Assembly: GCA_027451785.1 (NCBI GenBank)
Contig: DAIDIS010000160.1
Span: 1-7,323, forward strand
Origin: Acidimicrobiales bacterium
Lineage (GTDB): Bacteria > Actinomycetota > Acidimicrobiia > Acidimicrobiales > JAKAVM01
Length of the DNA: 7,323 nucleotides
Direction of reading: 5' to 3'
In this document: positions 1 to 6,390 of the stretch, in pieces
Position numbering within the stretch: the stretch's first letter is position 1
How the letters are laid out: the number at the start of each line of letters is the position of its first letter
Notes under the pieces: model-generated
Seen by the model: the letters and a program-made list of their open reading frames with translations, nothing else
Told to the model about the DNA's origin: nothing
Database searches by the model: none
Translations under genes and position numbers: made by a program

Positions 1-2
1 AG

Positions 3-158
3 TGCGCAGTTACCCACATCCTTGGAGCGGACCCAGCTGCGTCCTGGAGTATGTATCTCGCTCTCTCCTCGGTCACCACTTTGGAGACCCGATCGGGAAA
101 GCTCATGTTGACCGGCTTCAATCTGACCGCCGACCAACTCCAATTGAGACCCACGTAA
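3..158 (+). CDS. C-terminal fragment of a probable histidine phosphatase-family protein (5' end outside window)
   Basis: Frame 3 of the plus strand is open from the window edge to a TAA at 156-158, giving 51 residues of a C-terminus. It contains a stretch reading SSVTTLE followed by GKLMLTGFN. This matches the usual end of histidine phosphatases (phosphoglycerate mutase/CobC-like), where a strand 'xASVTxLE' precedes a short 'GxxxLxxxN' strand. An upstream THILG resembles the helix after the second catalytic histidine region. The catalytic RHG motif would lie outside the window, so the enzyme's substrate cannot be told. Actinobacteria often keep a ribonuclease H/acid phosphatase fusion gene near rnpB, and this could be its end; that is inference from neighbourhood. 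The gene converges on the beta-propeller gene, with 33 bases between stop codons. The other two plus-strand frames are also open over much of this short stretch but do not resemble a known protein end. Confidence 0.5.
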   Translation, partial: CAVTHILGADPAASWSMYLALSSVTTLETRSGKLMLTGFNLTADQLQLRPT

Positions 159-190
159 TTCATCTTGCGCCGTAGGGCGACGTGGGTTTT
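149..190 (+). terminator. Stem-loop with T-run, likely terminator of the upstream plus-strand gene
   Basis: A perfect 8-base inverted repeat, ACCCACGT at 149-156 and ACGTGGGT at 180-187, is followed directly by TTT, so the plus strand reads GGGTTTTG. The 23-base loop holds a smaller hairpin, CGCC-GTAG-GGCG, which would stack inside. The TAA stop of the plus-strand gene (156-158) begins at the last base of the 5' arm. On the minus strand the stem is not followed by a T-run, so the signal favours plus-strand transcription. It could still slow polymerase coming from the convergent propeller gene. Confidence 0.6.
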
Positions 191-191
191 G

Positions 192-2072
192 TCAGCCGAA
201 GGCCGACCCTATCGACCCGTAGAACTGCGCATCCCCATAGGCAAAAATGCCCCCATCGGACGCCACCAACCAATAGCCCTTCCCGTCAGGAGTTGAGGCC
301 ATGCCGACGATGGGCTTGGCCAAAGCTATGTTCGCGGCGGAGCCGAATTGGCCGGCGGAGCCGAACTGGAATACGGCGCCGTCGCTTGAGGCTGTCCAGT
401 AGCCGCTCCCACCGGGAGCCGCTGATATTCCTAAGGCGGACGACACCGGGCTAGAGGCCCACGAGCCGGTGTGTCGGGGATCCAAGTGGAACATGGGCCA
501 GGCGGACGCCCCTATGGATCCTCCGGTGTTCAAGACGTACTTGGAAACCACCCCGGTGTTGTCGGCTGCCAAAGTTCCCGCCAAGTAGATAGCGAGGTTT
601 CCGCCGCCTTCGTCGACCACCAGTGGGGAGTTCTCGTAGGAGATGGATCCCACGTCGGTCGCGAACATCAAAGCACCAGTCCTACCGTTGAACGCGTACA
701 TTCCGCCTCCGGTCGGGACCAGAAGGTCCTGGGAGCCTGTCGCGCTTCCGGTCAGGTTGGCGGTCACAATCCCACCGATCACGACACCTCCCGGGCTGGC
801 CTGGGGCCAATTGGGGAGCGGGTTGCAGTTGCCGTCCAGCACCCAAATCTGCGACGTCCCGTCGTTGGCCGAGCTGATCTGCCCAGCTGTTCCGATGACG
901 ATGTCGAGTTTCCCATCACCGTTAATGTCTGCGAGAGCCGGTGATCCCACGGTGATCCCGCCAAGGTCCTTCTCGCAATGGAGGGAGCCGTCTGAGTTGA
1001 GGACGAATATCTTTGTCGTGTCGGTCGGTCCTGCGATTCCATGTTGGGCGTCGTAGGCGCTCCAGTAGTAACCGACGCCGAACACCACTTGATTCTGTCC
1101 GTTACCCAACACGTCTCCAATAGCCGGCGACGAGTCGACGGTGTCGTTGGTGTCGAACTGCCAATTGACCGCTCCGGTCAAGCCATTGATGGACCGCACG
1201 CATCCTCCCTGGCCGTTGCAGCCACCGAACAGCCCGGTTGCAGGAGCGGGCGGGGTACCGGAGGAGTCACCTCCTTCGATGATCTGGGGGGTGCCGGAGC
1301 CATTCAGGTCCGCCAGCGCCGGAGACGAAAAGATCGTGTCGTTCTGATAGAAGGGCGAATACGGGTTTCCGCCCCGAATTGCTGTAGGCCAGAGAGGCTG
1401 GCCCGCTTGGTTATAGGCAAAGCTCTGGATTCCAAGAGTGCCCGCAAATACGTCCGAACCCCCGTCATTGCCAAAAGGCCCAACCACCGGTGTCGCCTGG
1501 ATCGGCACCGAGTAGTTCCAAGGTTGCCCGATTGCCTCCGGTGACGGTTCACCGAGACTCCAGCGCTGCACCCCGTTGGCCGTATAAGAAGAAAGACTCC
1601 CGTTGGTGGTGGCCGACGATCCGGAGGAAACGAAGACGTTAGGGTAACTGCCGCCGCCAGTGTAGGCGACGGTCGGCGACGACTCGACGCTATTGCCGGT
1701 GGACACAGGCCAGCCGCTTACCTCGGAGCCGTCCGAGCCATGCAATGCGAGAACCCTGCCTGAAGTGTCTCCCACGAGAACGGAAGTCCCTTGTTGATCG
1801 AGAGTTGCGGGAGTTGGCGACGAGACGTCTATCGGAGCTCCGGTTGAGACCTGCCACGCGAGGGTGGGCGACGTAGCTGCTTGGTAAGCCTTGAGGCTCC
1901 CACCAGCGAGGAGCGCCTTGAGGCTCTTGGGAGATTGGAGCACCCGGTTCACGTGTGATGCACTCGGCCCAAGCGCAGCTGCGGGTGGAGCGGTAAGTGC
2001 CGTCAGAAGCGTTGGTGCTGCGGCCATGGCGAGGAGCCTGCGAAAGCTGACATTGAGTAATCGATCCATCAC
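192..2072 (-). CDS. Exported PQQ/FG-GAP-like beta-propeller protein with C-terminal GYW repeats
   Basis: This is a 626-residue protein of unknown function, probably secreted or surface-bound. The N-terminus carries a signal peptide: RR at 11-12, a hydrophobic Ala/Leu core to about residue 33, and a likely cleavage after the AAA near 31-33. About eight repeats follow, each with a W-x(n)-T/G strand leading to an 'SSP-x-x-x-D-x-x-G-x-G' turn. The SP or equivalent positions are near residues 85, 132, 194, 250, 315, 377, 434 and 482. The 377 repeat has ADINGDGKLD, a calcium-binding FG-GAP/VCBS loop. WPMFHLDPRHTG (525-536) is the motif that commonly closes PQQ-like propellers. Two GYW repeats follow at 558-626. 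Four cysteines (285, 291, 366, 416) could form disulfides outside the cell. I see no catalytic residues, so a binding or structural role is more likely than an enzymatic one. The listed start is GTG (2072-2070); the next codon is ATG (2069-2067) and would give 625 residues. No clear ribosome binding site precedes either. Confidence 0.85.
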   Translation of the reverse strand: MMDRLLNVSFRRLLAMAAAPTLLTALTAPPAAALGPSASHVNRVLQSPKSLKALLAGGSLKAYQAATSPTLAWQVSTGAPIDVSSPTPATLDQQGTSVLVGDTSGRVLALHGSDGSEVSGWPVSTGNSVESSPTVAYTGGGSYPNVFVSSGSSATTNGSLSSYTANGVQRWSLGEPSPEAIGQPWNYSVPIQATPVVGPFGNDGGSDVFAGTLGIQSFAYNQAGQPLWPTAIRGGNPYSPFYQNDTIFSSPALADLNGSGTPQIIEGGDSSGTPPAPATGLFGGCNGQGGCVRSINGLTGAVNWQFDTNDTVDSSPAIGDVLGNGQNQVVFGVGYYWSAYDAQHGIAGPTDTTKIFVLNSDGSLHCEKDLGGITVGSPALADINGDGKLDIVIGTAGQISSANDGTSQIWVLDGNCNPLPNWPQASPGGVVIGGIVTANLTGSATGSQDLLVPTGGGMYAFNGRTGALMFATDVGSISYENSPLVVDEGGGNLAIYLAGTLAADNTGVVSKYVLNTGGSIGASAWPMFHLDPRHTGSWASSPVSSALGISAAPGGSGYWTASSDGAVFQFGSAGQFGSAANIALAKPIVGMASTPDGKGYWLVASDGGIFAYGDAQFYGSIGSAFG

Positions 2073-2077
2073 AACCC

Positions 2078-2083
2078 AGGATA
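2078..2083 (-). promoter_or_regulatory. Possible -10 box for leaderless transcription of the propeller gene
   Basis: On the minus strand TATCCT lies five bases before the GTG start of the propeller gene. That would place transcription initiation on or next to the start codon. Leaderless messages are common in actinobacteria, and no Shine-Dalgarno sequence is visible here. There is no convincing -35 element, and the upstream bases belong to the 3' strand of the rnpB P1 helix. The alternative is read-through from rnpB. This is a weak, inferred site. Confidence 0.22.
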
Positions 2084-2094
2084 AAGCGATATGA

Positions 2095-2552
<458 letters not shown>

Positions 2553-2640
2553 GTTTCCATGGTGGCACAGATTTCAAGAGGTCCGGGTCGGCCATTCCAA
2601 CAAGTCGGTCTCCGGACAGCCCGCGGGTCAGCGCTGCGGG

Positions 2641-3180
2641 TCAGAGGGGAGAGAGCCGGGACTTAATCGCATCCCAGATCAATTCGACTGATTCCTCCCG
2701 AGATAGCTCATGGGTGGGGACGACGACGTCGGGGTCAAGGGGCGGCTCGTAGGGATCGTCGATGCCGGTCATCTGAGAGATCTCCCCGGAGCGAGCCTTT
2801 GCGTAAAGGCCCTTCACGTCTCTCTCTTCGCAGACTTCGACCGGCGTGGCGACATAGACCTCCACGAAGCGGCCATCGTGGAGCTCTCTTACCTGGTCCC
2901 TTGCTTCCCGATATGGAGAAATGACCGGACAAATTGTTAAGGTGCCGTGAAGTGAGAGCAGGTTGGCGACGAAGCCCACGCGCCTTACGTTCTCGTCTCG
3001 GTCCTTCCTGGAGAAGCCCAAGTCGTTGCAGAGATGAGTCCGTACCTCGTCGCCATCGAGGAGGTGGTGGTCGATACCCTCCTCCTCCAGTCTTTCGCTG
3101 AGCAATTTTGCAAGGGTGGTCTTGCCGGCCGAGGGTAACCCTGTGAGCCATACGGTTATGGATTGTCCGGCGATGCTCAT
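2641..3180 (-). CDS. cysC: Adenylylsulfate kinase (APS kinase)
   Basis: This cytoplasmic enzyme phosphorylates adenosine 5'-phosphosulfate (APS) with ATP to give PAPS, the sulfate donor for sulfotransferases and, in some bacteria, for sulfate reduction. The protein has 179 residues, close to the usual length of a stand-alone CysC. Visible motifs in order are the Walker A loop GLPSAGKT (14-21), LDGD (41-44), the GFSRKDRDENVRRVG APS-binding segment (55-69), and PVISPYREARD (85-95), whose Ser88 matches the serine phosphorylated in E. coli CysC. After these come the EVCEERDVKGLYAKAR lid region (about 115-130) and TGIDDPYEPP (about 138-147). The ATG start is backed by GGGAGGAA at 3192-3185, four bases upstream. 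No cysD, cysN or cysH lies next to it in this window, so its PAPS could serve sulfation or assimilation. It follows the terminator of the kinase gene, so it probably has its own promoter in the 56-base gap, although I see no clear -10/-35 pair. Confidence 0.97.
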   Translation of the reverse strand: MSIAGQSITVWLTGLPSAGKTTLAKLLSERLEEEGIDHHLLDGDEVRTHLCNDLGFSRKDRDENVRRVGFVANLLSLHGTLTICPVISPYREARDQVRELHDGRFVEVYVATPVEVCEERDVKGLYAKARSGEISQMTGIDDPYEPPLDPDVVVPTHELSREESVELIWDAIKSRLSPL

Positions 3181-3236
3181 CTGGTTCCTCCCACTACGCG
3201 CATAATTCCCTTAGTCCCTCACACATAGTCTTACCG

Positions 3237-3259
3237 AAAAGCTCCGGTCGCGCCGAAGC
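3237..3259 (-). terminator. Intrinsic terminator after the FGGY kinase gene
   Basis: On the minus strand, GCTTCGG (3259-3253) pairs with CCGGAGC (3247-3241) across a five-base loop. The stem has seven pairs including one G-T wobble, and TTTT (3240-3237) follows. It begins 19 bases after the kinase stop codon. A second, imperfect stem (CCAA-x-CC/GG-x-TTGG, 3262-3278) sits between the stop and this hairpin. Together they should end the glpD operon and isolate cysC from it. Confidence 0.72.
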
Positions 3260-3278
3260 GTCCAAACCGACGGGTTGG

Positions 3279-4718
3279 TCAGAACTCGACTGAGGAGAGA
3301 TCGGGAATTGTCCTTTTTGCTCTTTCGAGAGCTTCCTTCCATCGATCCCGTCCCGAGTCGCCTGACGGCTCGATGGTGAAGCCTGGCTTCCAAAGTCCCG
3401 CCGTTTCCTCCAAGTCCCGCCATGTGCCCGTGGCTATCCCTGCCAAGTAGGCGGCTCCCAAGGTTGTCGCCTCAGTGATCGGCGAAACCTCCAAGGCCCT
3501 CCCGGTTGCGTTGGCAAGTGCGATCAGGAATGTCCGGTTCGCGCTCATTCCGCCGTCAATCCGGAGCGACTCAATGGTCGTGCCCGGGTCGGCCTCGGCA
3601 GCCTCGACCAGGTCGGCTCCGCGCTGTGCGATGCCTTCAAGCACGGCTCTGACGATCTCGGCCTTACCGGTGGCTGCGGAGATTCCTGCAAACAGCCCTC
3701 TCGCTCCGAAATCCCAATATGGTGTGCCCAAACCCATGAGGGCAGGTACGAAGTAGACGCCCTTGGTGTCCGTGCACTCCGCGGCAACTTTGTCGGACTC
3801 TTGTGCCGAAGAAATAAGTCCGAGATCGTCCCGCAGCCACTCAACGCAAGTCCCGGCAGAGAGGATTGCCCCTTCGATTCCCCATTTCGTCTCTCCGTTC
3901 AGCCTCCACGAGACGATTGGGAATGTGCCCTGAGCACCTCTCTGCTCGAACTCTGGGCGGCTCGCAACCGGTGTGTCCAACATCCCGCCGGTGCCGAAAG
4001 TGATCTTTGCGGAACCGCCGACTACGCAACCTTGCCCGATCATGGAAGCCTGCTGGTCCCCCGCTATCCCCCTTATGACGGGAGAGCCCGGAAGCTTGCT
4101 TGCGACGGCAAGATCGCCGGATGAGTCGGTGATCCGGGGCATTGACTCGGCGGGAATATTGAGCGCATCCAGGTGCGGCTGGCTCCAAGCGGTAGCGTCG
4201 GCAGACACCAGCCCTGTTACACCGGCGTTGGTGGCATCGGTTATGTGAGCCTCCCCGCCGGACAGGACCCAGACCAGCCACGAGTCCACAGTCCCGACCA
4301 GCCAGTCGCCGGATCGGTCGGGGTCGGCCATGTTTAACAGTTCAGCGGCCTTGGTGGCTGTCATGTTCGGCGCAAACCTGAAGCCCGACTCCTTCAGCAT
4401 CAGACAGTTGATCACCGTTCTCAGATCCTGCCAACCGAGACCAATCGGATATGGCTCGCCCGTCTTGCGGTTCCAGACGATTGTTGTTGCTCTCTGGTTG
4501 GTGATGGCGACGGTGGATACGCGACCAGCCTCTTGGATTGCCGAGGCGGCCACGTCCAAAGCGGCTTCGGCTAGAGCTTTCGGGTTGATCTCGACATAGC
4601 CCTCCATTGGGGTTGACGGAAGAAGGGGTTGAGAGCAAACGTTGGCAATCGTGCCTTCATCTGTCACGATCGAAGCCCTTATGCTGCTGGTACCTGCGTC
4701 GATGACAAGAATGCTCAA
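3279..4718 (-). CDS. glpK: FGGY-family kinase, glycerol kinase-like with altered substrate pocket
   Basis: This is an ATP-dependent sugar/polyol kinase. Its nearest recognisable relative is glycerol kinase, which makes sn-glycerol 3-phosphate in the cytoplasm. It has 479 residues against about 500 for typical GlpK. Family marks are DAGTSS (7-12), ITNQR-x-TTIVW (72-82), GWQDLRT (95-101), GTVDSWLVW (142-150), GIAGDQQ (217-223), FGTGG (241-245), GVYFVPALMGLGTPYWD (320-336), and the C-terminal IDGGMSAN and TTLGAAYLAG (387-394, 418-427), which bind ATP. Of the E. coli glycerol contacts, Arg83, Trp103, Asp245 and Gln246 align with Arg76, Trp96, Asp221 and Gln222. Glu84, Tyr135 and Phe270 align with Ala77, Asn118 and Met246. 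About ten residues before Asn118 are also missing compared with GlpK. The substrate may therefore not be glycerol. The gene starts 118 bases after the FAD enzyme and is followed by a terminator, making it the last gene of the operon. Confidence 0.88.
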   Translation of the reverse strand: MSILVIDAGTSSIRASIVTDEGTIANVCSQPLLPSTPMEGYVEINPKALAEAALDVAASAIQEAGRVSTVAITNQRATTIVWNRKTGEPYPIGLGWQDLRTVINCLMLKESGFRFAPNMTATKAAELLNMADPDRSGDWLVGTVDSWLVWVLSGGEAHITDATNAGVTGLVSADATAWSQPHLDALNIPAESMPRITDSSGDLAVASKLPGSPVIRGIAGDQQASMIGQGCVVGGSAKITFGTGGMLDTPVASRPEFEQRGAQGTFPIVSWRLNGETKWGIEGAILSAGTCVEWLRDDLGLISSAQESDKVAAECTDTKGVYFVPALMGLGTPYWDFGARGLFAGISAATGKAEIVRAVLEGIAQRGADLVEAAEADPGTTIESLRIDGGMSANRTFLIALANATGRALEVSPITEATTLGAAYLAGIATGTWRDLEETAGLWKPGFTIEPSGDSGRDRWKEALERAKRTIPDLSSVEF

Positions 4719-4730
4719 GAGTGGCCTTTC
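4716..4730 (-). promoter_or_regulatory. Ribosome binding site and TTG start of the FGGY kinase
   Basis: The minus strand has GAAAGG at 4730-4725, six bases before TTG (4718-4716). Reading back in frame from this TTG there is no ATG, GTG or other TTG before an upstream stop (TGA at 4799-4797). The TTG also places the DAGTSS phosphate-binding motif at residues 7-12, as expected for an FGGY kinase. TTG is therefore the best-supported start, and the rare codon may hold down translation relative to the upstream genes. Confidence 0.7.
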
Positions 4731-4837
4731 GGTGTTGGGAGTCCCTATTAGCTCAACGATAGGCAGCCAAAAAGTCTGCTCACGCGATACAAGGAGTCAT
4801 TCTCTCACTGCGGTGCCGACAAGTTGAGCCCGCTGGA

Positions 4838-6379
4838 TCATTGCCAAAGTTTATGAGGATTGAGGATCCCGTTTGGATCCAATGCAGCCTTCAGCGACTT
4901 CAGCAGACCCAGCTCTCCGCCAAGCGATTTAGCCATGAACTTGGCCCGGTTGTAACCGATCCCATGGTGGTGGCTTATGGAGCCCCCATATTCAATCGTT
5001 GCGTTCATTACTGCACCCCAAGCTTTGGCGTAGTAGTCGGTTGCCCATTCCAAATGGGCTTGTTGAGCTTGGCGATCAGCGTCTTGGACATTCCCGATGG
5101 TGAGTTCTTGGTTGACCCCCGCAAAGGTGAAGTAAATGCAGGCGCCATCCCTGTAGGAGTGGGACAGGTGAGCTGATGCGTTCAGGGTTCCGGTAATGGC
5201 GCCTAAGTTTTCGATTGACCTCTCGTAGACCCTATAAAGGGTTGCCCAGGGGGCTGAGATCTCGATGGTGTCAACTACAACCCCCGAGCGCACCAGCGGT
5301 TCCAATTGAGAGACATCGTTGCGGTGGGAGATCCAGCGGTCACATATCCCTGTGTTGAGAGGCGTGGCGGCAGCGCACTCCTGTCCGACGACATTCATCG
5401 TCGCGCCGAGGAGTTCAGGGTCGGCTTCGTCTACGACAACCAGAACGTTCAGGCTGTGGGCTTTTATCTCGTCTCCAGCGCCTTCAACGGCGGAGAAGTT
5501 CCTAACCGACTCTATGTTGTCGTAGAGCCTCAGCACTGCGGGGGTTGCTCCACGCCGCAATATCTTCCGGCAGGCCTCCAATCCCTCTGCGAATGAGGTG
5601 AAGCCGAAGGCGAGCTTCGCTTCGACCTCGGGCTTTGGCTGCATCCGGAACTCGGCCTCGGTGACGACACCAAGCGTTCCTTCCGAACCGAGAAAGAGAT
5701 GGGCAATGCCGGGGCCGGTGGAGCTTCCTGGGCCACGCGAGCCGATCCTTATAATCTCCCCACTGCTTGTGACCACCTCGAGTCCCGTCAGCATGTCCTC
5801 GATCTTGCCGTAGCGGGTTGAGTACTGTCCTGCGCTCCTGCAGGCGACCCAACCCCCAACCGTGGATAGGTCCATCGACTGTGGCCAGTGCCCCAAGGTA
5901 TAGCCCTCGCCGTTCAAGTGAGCTTCCAAGTCGCAGCCGAACGTTCCGGCCCCGGTCTTGAAGCGCAGCGACACACTGTCGAGATCGAATACGCCGGCGA
6001 GGCCACAAAGGTCAATCGCAACCCCACCCGAAAAGGGCATCGCTCCTCCGCACACGCCGGATCTTCCGCCTTGGGCGGTTACCGGAATCCGCCTCTCGTT
6101 GCAGATGGAGAGTATCGCCGAGACCTCTGTGGAGCTTGTTGGCCTTGCTATCACCGAAGGTAATGAGGGCGGGATTCCAGCAAGCGACATGTGAAGGGTG
6201 AGGGGCCACCAGTCCTGTCCGGCACCGGAAAGCGACTGAGGATCGCGGGTGATTTCCGAGCAGGCAGAGCCGAGAAGCCTAAGCAAATCGTCGCCTATTT
6301 CCGCACGGTCGAACGAGAAATACGGGTCGGATGGGTCGGCAATTCCTGGACCGCCAAGGGGGGGAGTTGGTGAAGTCAC
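4838..6379 (-). CDS. FAD-binding oxidase, alkylglycerone-phosphate synthase-like
   Basis: This 513-residue flavoprotein has the vanillyl-alcohol-oxidase fold: an N-terminal FAD-binding domain (about 70-250) and a C-terminal substrate domain. It resembles alkylglycerone-phosphate synthase (AGPS) more than ordinary glycolate or D-lactate oxidases. In eukaryotic peroxisomes AGPS swaps the acyl chain of acyl-DHAP for a fatty alcohol, making the ether bond of ether lipids. Shared features are PQSMDLSTVGGWVACRSAGQ (166-185), YGKIED (190-195), STGPGIAHLFLGSEGTLGVVTEA (220-242), an arginine in LRLYDN (Arg284, matching human Arg419), Arg353 before ISAPW, Tyr416 in GACIYF, the GGSISHHHGIG motif (His470-472, the AGPS active-site triple histidine), and the closing ALDPNGILNPHKL. 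The start is GTG, overlapping the glpD stop. No signal peptide or membrane segment is visible. The function in this organism is unproven. A bacterial ether-lipid enzyme, or an oxidase of a glycerol-like phosphate or hydroxy acid, would both fit. Confidence 0.88.
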   Translation of the reverse strand: MTSPTPPLGGPGIADPSDPYFSFDRAEIGDDLLRLLGSACSEITRDPQSLSGAGQDWWPLTLHMSLAGIPPSLPSVIARPTSSTEVSAILSICNERRIPVTAQGGRSGVCGGAMPFSGGVAIDLCGLAGVFDLDSVSLRFKTGAGTFGCDLEAHLNGEGYTLGHWPQSMDLSTVGGWVACRSAGQYSTRYGKIEDMLTGLEVVTSSGEIIRIGSRGPGSSTGPGIAHLFLGSEGTLGVVTEAEFRMQPKPEVEAKLAFGFTSFAEGLEACRKILRRGATPAVLRLYDNIESVRNFSAVEGAGDEIKAHSLNVLVVVDEADPELLGATMNVVGQECAAATPLNTGICDRWISHRNDVSQLEPLVRSGVVVDTIEISAPWATLYRVYERSIENLGAITGTLNASAHLSHSYRDGACIYFTFAGVNQELTIGNVQDADRQAQQAHLEWATDYYAKAWGAVMNATIEYGGSISHHHGIGYNRAKFMAKSLGGELGLLKSLKAALDPNGILNPHKLWQ

Positions 6380-6390
6380 GGCTTCCTCTC
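6376..6390 (-). promoter_or_regulatory. GTGA stop-start overlap with ribosome binding site, coupling glpD and the FAD enzyme
   Basis: On the minus strand GAGAGGA (6390-6384) lies four bases before GTG (6379-6377). The TGA of glpD (6378-6376) shares two bases with it, forming GTGA. The Shine-Dalgarno sequence is inside the end of glpD. This arrangement implies translational coupling, and therefore that the two enzymes are made together. Confidence 0.8.

Noticed and set aside
339..369. Short direct repeat GGAGCCGAA(T/C)TGG
   Set aside because: It simply encodes the repeated FGSAGQFGSA stretch of the propeller protein's C-terminal repeat, so no separate DNA element is needed.
471..1544. Plus-strand open frames of up to 167 codons opposite the propeller gene
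   Set aside because: They are antisense shadows of a well-supported exported protein. Their composition is arginine- and proline-rich with no domain signal.
2553..2640. Promoter for rnpB (TTGGAA and TGAAAT on the minus strand, spaced 18)
   Set aside because: Each box matches only four of six consensus bases, and the predicted start would leave an unexplained leader before P1. It is plausible but not supportable.
4719..4837. Possible internal promoter, hairpin or tiny leader peptide (ATG at 4800, six codons) ahead of the kinase
   Set aside because: The candidate -10/-35 elements match poorly, and the hairpins have only four or five pairs with no T-run. A six-codon frame is expected by chance. 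Nothing is strong enough to annotate beyond the kinase ribosome binding site.
5502..6008. A 168-codon minus-strand frame inside the AGPS-like gene
   Set aside because: It is an out-of-frame shadow. The main frame carries continuous FAD-domain motifs through the same bases.
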